From Deltaproteobacteria bacterium (GTDB lineage Bacteria > Desulfobacterota > DSM-4660 > Desulfatiglandales > HGW-15): a stretch of 12,040 nucleotides of DNA. A program made the position numbers and the translations under genes. Shown here in pieces: positions 6,752-12,040 of this stretch; the stretch's first letter is position 1, and each line of letters begins with the position of its first letter. The notes below the pieces were generated by a model. The model did not search any database. It saw only the letters and a list, made by a program, of their open reading frames with translations, and was not told the origin of the DNA. The stretch lies in the NCBI GenBank assembly GCA_016932235.1, contig JAFGDF010000031.1:1-12040 (forward strand), given 5' to 3'.

Positions 6752-7927
6752 CTATCGCTTCACCACCATTGCAACGGCTTCACCGCCTCCCAGACAGAGG
6801 CAGGCCAGCCCGATTCTGTTGTCCCTCCGCATCATTTCATAAAGCAGGGTAACCAGTACCCGGCACCCGCTCGCTCCGATCGGATGTCCAAGCGCCACGG
6901 CCCCTCCATTTACATTCACTTTTTCCGGATCCAGATTAAGCTCTCTTATTATAGCCACGGAAGAACCGCTGAATGCCTCGTTGATCTCAAAGAGATCCAC
7001 ATCATCGATAGAGATTCCTTCTTTTTTAAGGCACTTGGGTATTGCCCATACGGGCGCCACAAGCACATATTTCATGTCTATGCCATAGGAGGCCTGAGCG
7101 CCTATGGTTGCCATGATATTACATCCCAGTTCTTCCGCCCTTTCCCTGGACATGACAACAACCGCCGAAGCCCCGTCGCTTATAATCGAAGAATTCCCGG
7201 CGGTACCCATGCCGTCTTTTTTAAAGGCCCCCGGCATCTTTGACAAAATCTCATAGCTGGTTTCCCTCGGACATTCGTCACGATCAAACATAACCGGTTC
7301 ACCCTTTCTCTGAGGTATCTCAACAGGCATAATTTCGTCCCTGAATCTTCCTGACTCAATAGCGTCCAGCGCCCTCCTGTATGACTCGCAGGCGAATCGA
7401 TCCTGATCTTCCCTGGTGATGTTGTATTTTTCGGAACATAATTCGTTGGAAATACCCATATGAAAATCATTTACCACATCCCAGAGGCCGTCATGCACCA
7501 TGTGATCCTCGATCCTGGCCGCCCCCATCCGGTACCCGAAACGCCCCTTCTCCAGATAGTAGGGGGCCATGCTCATGCTCTCCATGCCCCCTGCTACGAT
7601 CACATCCGCGTCCCCCACCTGAATTGCCTGTGCTGCCAGCATAACCGATTTCAGGGATGAACCGCATACCTTGTTGATTGTAATGCATTCTATTTCCCAG
7701 GGCATGTGGGCCTGGACGGCCGCCTGCTTTGCAGGGTTCTGGCCGTATCCGCAGGGAAGAACGATTCCCATGATAGCCTCATTGACAATCTCTTTATTAA
7801 TCCCGGCCCGCTTGACTGCCTCCTCGATCATAAGTGCCCCGAGTTTGGTTGCCGGAATATTTCCCAGGGCACCGTTAAAAGCACCTATGGGAGTCCTGAC
7901 ACCGCTCACAATAACCGCTTCCTTCAT
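6752..7927 (-). CDS. Acetyl-CoA acetyltransferase (thiolase)
   Basis: 391-residue thiolase that interconverts acetoacetyl-CoA plus CoA and two acetyl-CoA. All catalytic positions match the numbering of the well-studied biosynthetic thiolase of Zoogloea within one residue: nucleophile C88 in NKVCGSS, N316 in NEAF, H348 in GHPIGASG, and C378 in CLGGG. The C-terminus (GEAVAMVVKR) is complete. The start at 7927 is preceded by AAGGAG at 8 nt. It follows malate dehydrogenase by 31 nt and precedes the hydroxyacyl-CoA dehydrogenase by 50 nt, with no terminator or promoter visible between, so these genes probably share a transcript. In this setting it most likely performs the last thiolytic step of butyrate-type beta-oxidation, though the reaction is reversible. 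Confidence 0.95.
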   Translation of the reverse strand: MKEAVIVSGVRTPIGAFNGALGNIPATKLGALMIEEAVKRAGINKEIVNEAIMGIVLPCGYGQNPAKQAAVQAHMPWEIECITINKVCGSSLKSVMLAAQAIQVGDADVIVAGGMESMSMAPYYLEKGRFGYRMGAARIEDHMVHDGLWDVVNDFHMGISNELCSEKYNITREDQDRFACESYRRALDAIESGRFRDEIMPVEIPQRKGEPVMFDRDECPRETSYEILSKMPGAFKKDGMGTAGNSSIISDGASAVVVMSRERAEELGCNIMATIGAQASYGIDMKYVLVAPVWAIPKCLKKEGISIDDVDLFEINEAFSGSSVAIIRELNLDPEKVNVNGGAVALGHPIGASGCRVLVTLLYEMMRRDNRIGLACLCLGGGEAVAMVVKR

Positions 7928-7958
7928 AAGTCAGCTCCTTTATCATTATTATTTCATA

Positions 7959-8894
7959 TCAACCGAGCCTTTTTATATCATCCACCAGCGCCTGAACCGC
8001 AGCAGCAGAGTCATTTAAGGCAATCTGCTCCTCATCCGTCAGTTTTAACTGAATTATTTCCTCTACTCCTTTCTCCCCCAGTTTCACCGGAACACCTATA
8101 AAGAGATTATTTATCCCATATTCACCTTCAAGGAAAACCGAGCACGCCAGGATCTTCTTCTTGTCTTTTAAAATTGCTTCAACCATCTTGACAACAGCAT
8201 AGGCCGGAGCATAAAAAGCGCTCCCTGTTTTTAACAGTCCGACGATCTCGGCGCCCCCCTTGCGGGTCCTTTCAACTATGGCATCAATCCTATCTTTGCT
8301 CATCAGCTCCGTAATGGGGATCCCCGCAACAACGGAATACCTGGGAAGGGGCACCATACTATCACCATGTCCGCCAAGGACAAAGGCCTGTATATTTTCG
8401 ACCGATACATCAAGCTCCATGGCAATGAAGGCCCTGAAACGTGTCGAATCGAGAACACCCGACATGCCTATTACACGCTCCTTTGGAAAGCCACTTGTAT
8501 CATATGCAACATGGCACATGGCATCCAGGGGATTGCTCACGATAATGAGGATTGAATCCGGGGCCAGAGATTTGATCTCATTAACGGCCGACCTCATAAT
8601 CCCCATGTTTATGGAAAGGAGATCATCACGGCTCATCCCGGATTTCCTGGGTAAGCCTGCGGTAATAATCACGATATCAGAATCCTTTGCCCCGCTGAAA
8701 TCATTTGTAAAGCCCCTTATACTGGAATCATACTTGCCGAACGGCGCGGCCTCCAGAAGGTCCAATGCCTTTCCGGCGGCAATCCCCTCAACCACATCAA
8801 TAAGAATCACATCGGCGAGCTCCCTCTCAACAATCCTCATTGCGGCGGTGGCGCCGACATTGCCCGCGCCGATGATTGTTACCTTTTTCCCCAT
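7959..8894 (-). CDS. mdh: Malate dehydrogenase (LDH-like type)
   Basis: 311-residue NAD-dependent malate dehydrogenase of the lactate/malate dehydrogenase superfamily, interconverting malate and oxaloacetate. The NAD site is GAGNVG (residues 9-14), with D33 in LIDVVEG favouring NAD over NADP. R83 in [15 protein letters not shown] is the substrate-specificity position, where Arg indicates malate and Gln would indicate lactate. R89, D149 and R152 (GVLDSTRFR) and catalytic H176 (GGHGDSM) are all present. The start at 8894 has AAGGAG upstream. It is the first gene after the 200-bp inverted-repeat element and is followed closely by the thiolase. With the carboxyltransferase upstream it handles oxaloacetate, linking the C4 acids to the acyl-CoA pathway encoded downstream. 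Confidence 0.95.
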   Translation of the reverse strand: MGKKVTIIGAGNVGATAAMRIVERELADVILIDVVEGIAAGKALDLLEAAPFGKYDSSIRGFTNDFSGAKDSDIVIITAGLPRKSGMSRDDLLSINMGIMRSAVNEIKSLAPDSILIIVSNPLDAMCHVAYDTSGFPKERVIGMSGVLDSTRFRAFIAMELDVSVENIQAFVLGGHGDSMVPLPRYSVVAGIPITELMSKDRIDAIVERTRKGGAEIVGLLKTGSAFYAPAYAVVKMVEAILKDKKKILACSVFLEGEYGINNLFIGVPVKLGEKGVEEIIQLKLTDEEQIALNDSAAAVQALVDDIKRLG

Positions 8895-8931
8895 GACAGT
8901 ACTCCTTATTGTAAATGGGTTCCCAAAATCA

Positions 8932-9131
8932 TTAGTTAGTGCTCATCCAAAAACCAGTGTTTTTAGATTCGCGCTGTCAGCGCTCAGCGTTCAGCTAACT
9001 GTCACCCCCACCCTAACCCTCCCCCTTCAAGGGGGAGGGAAGGGAGAGGATAATGGTTTGGCTGAATGCTGATAGCTGACTGCCCAAAGCGACCTCCAGA
9101 AACAGGCTGTTTCTGGATGGACGCTAACTAA
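8932..9131. repeat. 200-bp nested inverted-repeat element
   Basis: The whole intergenic segment folds as an imperfect palindrome. The ends TTAGTTAGTGCTCATCCA (8932-8949) and TGGATGGACGCTAACTAA (9114-9131) match as inverted repeats at 15 of 18 positions. Inside each end is a hairpin: CCAGAAACAG-G-CTGTTTCTGG on the right (9096-9116, perfect) and a decayed counterpart on the left (8947-8966). Inside these are inverted heptamer arrays, GCNNTCA four times on the left (8973-9000) and TGANNGC three times on the right (9063-9083). A GC-rich hairpin is at the centre (9017-9039). No long open frame or target duplication is seen. It begins 6 bp after the carboxyltransferase stop and ends 37 bp before the mdh start, so it may affect readthrough or transcript stability. 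Confidence 0.75.
9017..9039. repeat. Central GC-rich hairpin (REP-like)
   Basis: CCCTCCCCCTT, a single C, then AAGGGGGAGGG form a perfect 11-bp stem. Flanking C- and G-rich bases (CACCCCCACCCTAA before, AAGGGAGAGG after) resemble repeated intergenic palindromes that I recall from many proteobacterial genomes. It is symmetric and has no long T-run on either side, so it is not a classical terminator, but it could attenuate transcription or protect an mRNA end. Confidence 0.7.
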
Positions 9132-9137
9132 ACCCTT

Positions 9138-10640
9138 TTAACTGATCAGGGATGCGTTACACACCTGTTCAATGGCTGCGGCCATGGCCTCATCCTCTTT
9201 CCGTATATCCTCAATAGTCTTGGGTTTTATATTATCCGGCCTTTCCTCCAGGCCGTACTTCCATTTCAAAAACTGTTCGCCCGTTGTGGGATACAGGGCA
9301 CAGATGAGCAGGTCAAAATCATCTTTAGCAAGATCTCCCACCCTCTCTTTTGCCTTCTCAAGTTCCGGTTCGAGATAATCGGCAGCCCTGCCGGTAACAG
9401 GTGTTTCCCCCCTTTTATAATTCTTTAGGACCTTTTTCTGGATTTCAGGATCAAGAGGAATAGGAGTCTTTCCATAGAGCCCGTACGCAAGGTCTTTCAC
9501 CTCGTTGGTAACCATCTTGTATCGTCCGAACAGCACGTTTAATACGGCCTGAACCCCTACTATCTGGCTTGTGGGAGTTACAAGGGGAGGCATACCCAGC
9601 TCCTTCCGTGTAACCGCTACCTCGGCGTACACCTCAGGGAGCCTGTCCAGGGCCTTGGCCTCCTTGAGCTGGCTTACCAGATTCGATATCATACCTCCTG
9701 GTACCTGATGGGCAAGTACACCGGTATCGATTACGGACATTCGGTGTTTGGCCAGATAATCGCGGTACTTGGGGGCGATTTCTTCAATAAAATCTCCCAG
9801 TTCGAGCAAGAGTTCAAGGTCGAACCCCGGGTCTCTTGTTGTCCCGAAGAGAGTCGCCACAATGGGCTCGACCGCAGGTTGAGAGGTTCTCAGTGCAAAG
9901 GGAGCCAGACAGGTGTCAATAATATCAACACCCGCCTTTATGGCTTCTATATAGATCATGGAGGCCATTCCGCTCGTATAATGAGTGTGAAGGTGAATAG
10001 GAATCTCGATAATCTTCTTAAACTCGGTAATGATCTTGGCGATGTCAAACGGTGACATAATGCCCGCCATGTCTTTCAGACAAAGGGTATCTGCACCCAT
10101 GTCCTGAAGTTCTCTGGCCTTAACGATATAGTAATCAAGGTTGAATACATCTCCGCCCATCCTTCTCTCTGTAAGGCTGTAACAGATGGTACCCTGAAAA
10201 TGTTTTCCATTGGCCTTTATCCTTTCAACAACCGTCTGGAAATTTCGAAAATCATTAAGCGCGTCAAAGACCCTGAATATGTCCATGCCCGCCTCACAGG
10301 ACTTGTCCACAAATAATTTTGCAACATCATCTGCATAATTGCGGTATCCTACAAGGTTCTGGCCCCTCAGAAGCATGGAAAAAGGTGTCTTTTTAATATG
10401 TTTTTTAAGGATCCTTATGCGCTCAAAAGGATCTTCTCCAAGAAACCTGTGCATAGTGTCAAAGGTGGCGCCTCCCCAAACTTCCATGGCCCAAAAGCCT
10501 ACTCGATCCATCTTTTCGGCGATTGGCAGCATATCCTCGGTCCGCATCCTTGTGGCCAGAAGGGACTGGTGCCCATCCCTAAAGGTGTTATCTTGTATCT
10601 TGATGGGATTTTTCTCTCCATCCTCTAAAAAATTATTCAT
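9138..10640 (-). CDS. Biotin-dependent carboxyltransferase subunit without biotin domain (PycB/OadA/transcarboxylase 5S family)
   Basis: 500-residue protein of the pyruvate/oxaloacetate carboxyltransferase family. A TIM-barrel domain (about 14-280) starts with IQDNTFRDGHQSLLATRMRT. Metal- and active-site positions are D22 (FRDGHQS), K189 (LCLKDMAG, the carbamylated lysine position) and H218/H220 (LHTHYTSG). The conserved carboxylase domain follows (PGGMISNLVSQL, PPLVTPTSQIVG). There is no C-terminal AMKM biotin site, so a separate carrier protein is required. This matches the architecture of the transcarboxylase 5S subunit, about 505 residues. It could serve pyruvate carboxylase, oxaloacetate decarboxylase or methylmalonyl-CoA:pyruvate transcarboxylase. 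The ATG at 10640 has GGAGG 5 nt upstream. An in-frame TTG at 10652 overlaps that site and was rejected. It precedes malate dehydrogenase, which supports an oxaloacetate/pyruvate role. Confidence 0.9.
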   Translation of the reverse strand: MNNFLEDGEKNPIKIQDNTFRDGHQSLLATRMRTEDMLPIAEKMDRVGFWAMEVWGGATFDTMHRFLGEDPFERIRILKKHIKKTPFSMLLRGQNLVGYRNYADDVAKLFVDKSCEAGMDIFRVFDALNDFRNFQTVVERIKANGKHFQGTICYSLTERRMGGDVFNLDYYIVKARELQDMGADTLCLKDMAGIMSPFDIAKIITEFKKIIEIPIHLHTHYTSGMASMIYIEAIKAGVDIIDTCLAPFALRTSQPAVEPIVATLFGTTRDPGFDLELLLELGDFIEEIAPKYRDYLAKHRMSVIDTGVLAHQVPGGMISNLVSQLKEAKALDRLPEVYAEVAVTRKELGMPPLVTPTSQIVGVQAVLNVLFGRYKMVTNEVKDLAYGLYGKTPIPLDPEIQKKVLKNYKRGETPVTGRAADYLEPELEKAKERVGDLAKDDFDLLICALYPTTGEQFLKWKYGLEERPDNIKPKTIEDIRKEDEAMAAAIEQVCNASLIS

Positions 10641-10656
10641 ATTTGCCTCCAAAGTC

Positions 10657-10794
10657 TTATGTTATAATAGCTTTGTCCGGTTGGGATCTTGAATCAAAAG
10701 ATATTAATCTATAGCTATGGATATTCTTATTAAGTGAAGGTGACGGCTGTTTCTGAAAAGAGCTTTCAGCGATCATATAATCGAAATCGGTCAT
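10657..10794 (-). CDS. Possible 45-residue small ORF in the carboxyltransferase leader
   Basis: An ATG at 10794 opens a frame of 45 codons (begins MTDFDYMIAESS, ends PDKAIIT) that stops 16 nt before the carboxyltransferase ATG. It lies wholly inside the leader predicted from the promoter at 10854-10882. There is no good ribosome site upstream (AACTTTATTAAC), and the composition is polar with no recognisable motif or membrane segment. It may be a chance frame; I do not recognise it. Confidence 0.15.
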   Translation of the reverse strand: MTDFDYMIAESSFQKQPSPSLNKNIHSYRLISFDSRSQPDKAIIT

Positions 10795-10853
10795 GTTAAT
10801 AAAGTTTACATTTATGTTGATTTTCCCTAAAAAATCATAATGACAAAGCTATT

Positions 10854-10882
10854 TTTATACATATAAAATTATCGTGAGTCAA
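10854..10882 (-). promoter_or_regulatory. Sigma70-type promoter for the carboxyltransferase-mdh-thiolase operon
   Basis: On the minus strand TTGACT (10882-10877) and TATAAA (10859-10854) are separated by exactly 17 nt. The predicted start, near 10847, leaves a leader of about 207 nt before the ATG at 10640, which is long for a simple gene. The leader is AT-rich and holds a small hairpin with CTGAAA/TTTCAG arms (about 10752-10769), but I recognise no riboswitch. The promoter lies about 75 bp beyond the terminator of the preceding genes. Confidence 0.6.
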
Positions 10883-10958
10883 TAATACAATAGAATCCAA
10901 ATCCAGCATCAACAATTCACTATTAACATTTAAATAAACCCTGATATATTTTTGATTC

Positions 10959-10989
10959 AAAAAAGAGACTCACTTAATCTCATGTCTCC
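10959..10989 (-). terminator. Likely rho-independent terminator of the flavoprotein/70-aa gene pair
   Basis: On the minus strand GGAGAC (10989-10984), a 14-nt loop and GTCTC (10969-10965) are followed directly by six T residues (10964-10959). The stem is short, five pairs plus a possible wobble pair, but the position between the last gene of one unit and the promoter of the next is right. Confidence 0.5.
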
Positions 10990-11029
10990 GATCATGACAA
11001 TTTTTTTAACGGGGCAATTTTTAAATAAT

Positions 11030-11110
11030 CGAATACCGAACAGCCGAGTTACGAATTTCCTTCTTATTATTCATAATTCGTCATTCGTCATACGATTGTT
11101 CGTCATTCTT
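11030..11110. repeat. Inverted degenerate heptamer arrays (CGAATTA / ATTCGTC type)
   Basis: On the plus strand CGA recurs at 11030, 11037, 11045 and 11052 (spacing 7, 8, 7). After a short AT-rich gap the inverse motif recurs as TCG at 11078 and 11085, ACG at 11092 and TCG at 11100 (spacing 7, 7, 8), within ATTCGTC-like units. The two halves face each other; ACGAATT (11051-11057) and AATTCGT (11075-11081) are exact inverse copies. The right half runs into the 3' end of the 70-residue gene and supplies its last codons and stop. The rest of the 428-bp gap between this gene and the carboxyltransferase holds the terminator and promoter listed separately. Confidence 0.65.
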
Positions 11111-11293
11111 TGTTTTTTGAAGGTATTCCAGAAGCTCCTTCTCCCTGGCAGTGATCTCTTCTTCGAGTTCTTCAATCATCAGTATCTGGTGTGGCCTGAT
11201 GGAATGGGCGGGAAGGGCGTCCTCACGGTCCTTAAGCAATAGCCTGAGCCTTTCAATCTCCTTCTTGATCTGTTCCTCTCTTGCCGATGACAT
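11081..11293 (-). CDS. Small coiled-coil protein of unknown function
   Basis: 70 residues, strongly charged and almost certainly helical. Residues 2-26 (SSAREEQIKKEIERLRLLLKDRED, in part) and 41-60 (EELEEEITAREKELLEYLQK) have heptad-like leucine spacing, separated by LPAHSIRPHQI (27-37), whose Pro, His and Arg residues suggest a turn. This arrangement of two helices with a PAHSxRPHQ hinge seems familiar to me from small hypothetical proteins of anaerobic bacteria, but I cannot name a function. The start at 11293 has AGGAGG about 10 nt upstream, and the gene begins 38 nt after the flavoprotein stop, so the two are likely cotranscribed. The last eight residues (NDEQSYDE) are encoded by the heptamer repeat, so the natural C-terminus may have been changed by the repeat. 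No cysteines or membrane segment are present. Confidence 0.75.
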   Translation of the reverse strand: MSSAREEQIKKEIERLRLLLKDREDALPAHSIRPHQILMIEELEEEITAREKELLEYLQKTKNDEQSYDE

Positions 11294-11331
11294 ATTCCTG
11301 AACCCTCCTGACTTCTTTACATTTTACAGCT

Positions 11332-12040
11332 TCATATGGGTCCTGAATTTAGTATATCTGGGTTATCATAGGTTAAAATCTCCGTTTCAATCCTGTTATT
11401 CAATCCATGGACAACAATACTTTTAAGCCATTCTTTATCCTCCTCGGGATAGTCCTCCCGGTAATGAGCCCCCCGGCTTTCAGTCCTTATTCGCGCTGCG
11501 GTCAGAATCATTTGGGCGATAACAAACATGTTTCGAAGCTCCAGTGCCTTCCATAATTCCCCTGGACCTTTAACCGCCACATGATTCATTCTCTCTTTTT
11601 CCATAAGGAGTTCATTCATAGCGCTGTCAATGCTCTGTTCGGACTTCACAATCCCCCCCTTTTGCCACATAGTACTGTTGAGTGATCTCCTGATATCTTC
11701 TATATCTTCAGTTTCATCCGCCGACATTATATTATCCAATCTATACAATTCAGCTCTTATCTCTCCCCTGTCAATGGGCCTTCTTGGGGATCCGGCGGCA
11801 TTATCTGAAGATGTTCTTCCGGCTATCTTTCCAAAGACGAATATCTCGGTTATGGCATTAGGGCCCAATCGGTTGGCGCCATGGATTCCACCACACACCT
11901 CTCCAGCAGCTAAAAGGCCTTCTATGCCGGTCTCGCATCTTTCATCTATCTTTATCCCGCCCATGGCGAAATGGGCTGAAGGTGCGATATTGTAAGCCTG
12001 CCTTTCCAGTGTTCTGAGGCTTTTTGACCGGGAACGCATA
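11332..12040 (-). CDS. Fumarate reductase/succinate dehydrogenase-family flavoprotein, C-terminal part
   Basis: The last 235 or so residues of an FAD-dependent oxidoreductase; the N-terminus lies beyond the right edge, so the methionine codon at 12039 is not taken as the start. It contains the family segment [13 protein letters not shown], then [20 protein letters not shown] with NAITE, the FAD- and substrate-side region including the conserved Arg. After this comes the helical C-terminal domain ([44 protein letters not shown]). These motifs are shared by SdhA, FrdA, thiol:fumarate reductase TfrA and L-aspartate oxidase. Given malate dehydrogenase and carboxyltransferase downstream, conversion of succinate and fumarate is the best guess, but the visible part does not settle which member it is. 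It ends 38 nt before the small coiled-coil gene, with which it probably shares a transcript. Confidence 0.85.
   Translation of the reverse strand, partial: MRSRSKSLRTLERQAYNIAPSAHFAMGGIKIDERCETGIEGLLAAGEVCGGIHGANRLGPNAITEIFVFGKIAGRTSSDNAAGSPRRPIDRGEIRAELYRLDNIMSADETEDIEDIRRSLNSTMWQKGGIVKSEQSIDSAMNELLMEKERMNHVAVKGPGELWKALELRNMFVIAQMILTAARIRTESRGAHYREDYPEEDKEWLKSIVVHGLNNRIETEILTYDNPDILNSGPI

Noticed and set aside
7959..8894. L-lactate dehydrogenase instead of malate dehydrogenase
   Set aside because: Arg rather than Gln is at the specificity position (R83), which indicates malate/oxaloacetate.
8260..9072. Long plus-strand frame of 270 codons opposite mdh
   Set aside because: It is antisense to a fully convincing malate dehydrogenase, has low-complexity composition, runs into the inverted-repeat element and shows no known motif.
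10641..10652. TTG start four codons upstream for the carboxyltransferase
   Set aside because: The TTG overlaps the GGAGG ribosome site that serves the ATG at 10640.
10664..10693. Second promoter candidate, TTCAAG-18-TATTAT, close to the carboxyltransferase start
   Set aside because: The -35 match is poor and the leader would be under 20 nt. The promoter at 10854-10882 is much better, although dual promoters cannot be excluded.
1..12040. tRNA, rRNA, insertion sequence with transposase, or toxin-antitoxin genes
   Set aside because: I looked on both strands and found no cloverleaf, ribosomal RNA stretch, transposase motif or paired small ORFs that I could support.

Overview
This window looks like chromosomal DNA from an anaerobic, menaquinone-using member of the Desulfobacterota (the old Deltaproteobacteria): a sulfate reducer or a syntrophic fatty-acid oxidiser. 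The strongest pointer is the left end, which carries a membrane-anchored multihaem cytochrome c followed by a Tat-exported molybdopterin-oxidoreductase-like protein. This is the QrcA-QrcB gene order of the periplasmic quinone reductase complex typical of such bacteria. The assignment to a phylum is inference from gene content. Every gene lies on the minus strand, so transcription runs from high to low coordinates.

In transcription order: the C-terminal part of a fumarate reductase/succinate dehydrogenase-family flavoprotein (12040-11332) and a 70-residue coiled-coil protein (11293-11081), followed by a likely terminator (10989-10959). A sigma70-type promoter (10882-10854) and a leader of about 200 nt precede a biotin-dependent carboxyltransferase subunit without a biotin domain (10640-9138). 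A 200-bp nested inverted-repeat element separates it from malate dehydrogenase (8894-7959), acetyl-CoA acetyltransferase (7927-6752), 3-hydroxyacyl-CoA dehydrogenase (6701-5853) and short-chain acyl-CoA dehydrogenase (5863-4721). After a 231-bp gap with a degenerate heptamer array, a 12-bp palindrome and a possible promoter come etfB (4489-3713) and an unusual etfA (3723-2095). A good sigma70-type promoter (2071-2043) then starts the qrc genes, which run off the left edge.

The genes fit one metabolism. Acyl-CoA dehydrogenase, hydroxyacyl-CoA dehydrogenase and thiolase convert butyryl-CoA-type substrates to acetyl-CoA; no enoyl-CoA hydratase is in the window. ETF takes electrons from the acyl-CoA dehydrogenase. 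The flavoprotein, malate dehydrogenase and carboxyltransferase fit the succinate-fumarate-malate-oxaloacetate-pyruvate segment used in propionate metabolism or a TCA cycle. Qrc connects the menaquinone pool with periplasmic cytochrome c, and so with H2 or formate.

The most striking observation is that the ETF alpha subunit continues in frame into an XRE-type helix-turn-helix and a cupin domain, i.e. an electron carrier fused to what looks like a complete transcription regulator. This suggests a redox- or flux-sensing trigger protein analogous in principle to PutA. The second theme is non-coding: three intergenic regions carry degenerate repeats with a period of seven bases but three unrelated consensus sequences, two of them in inverted arrangement, each at or just past the 3' end of a gene.
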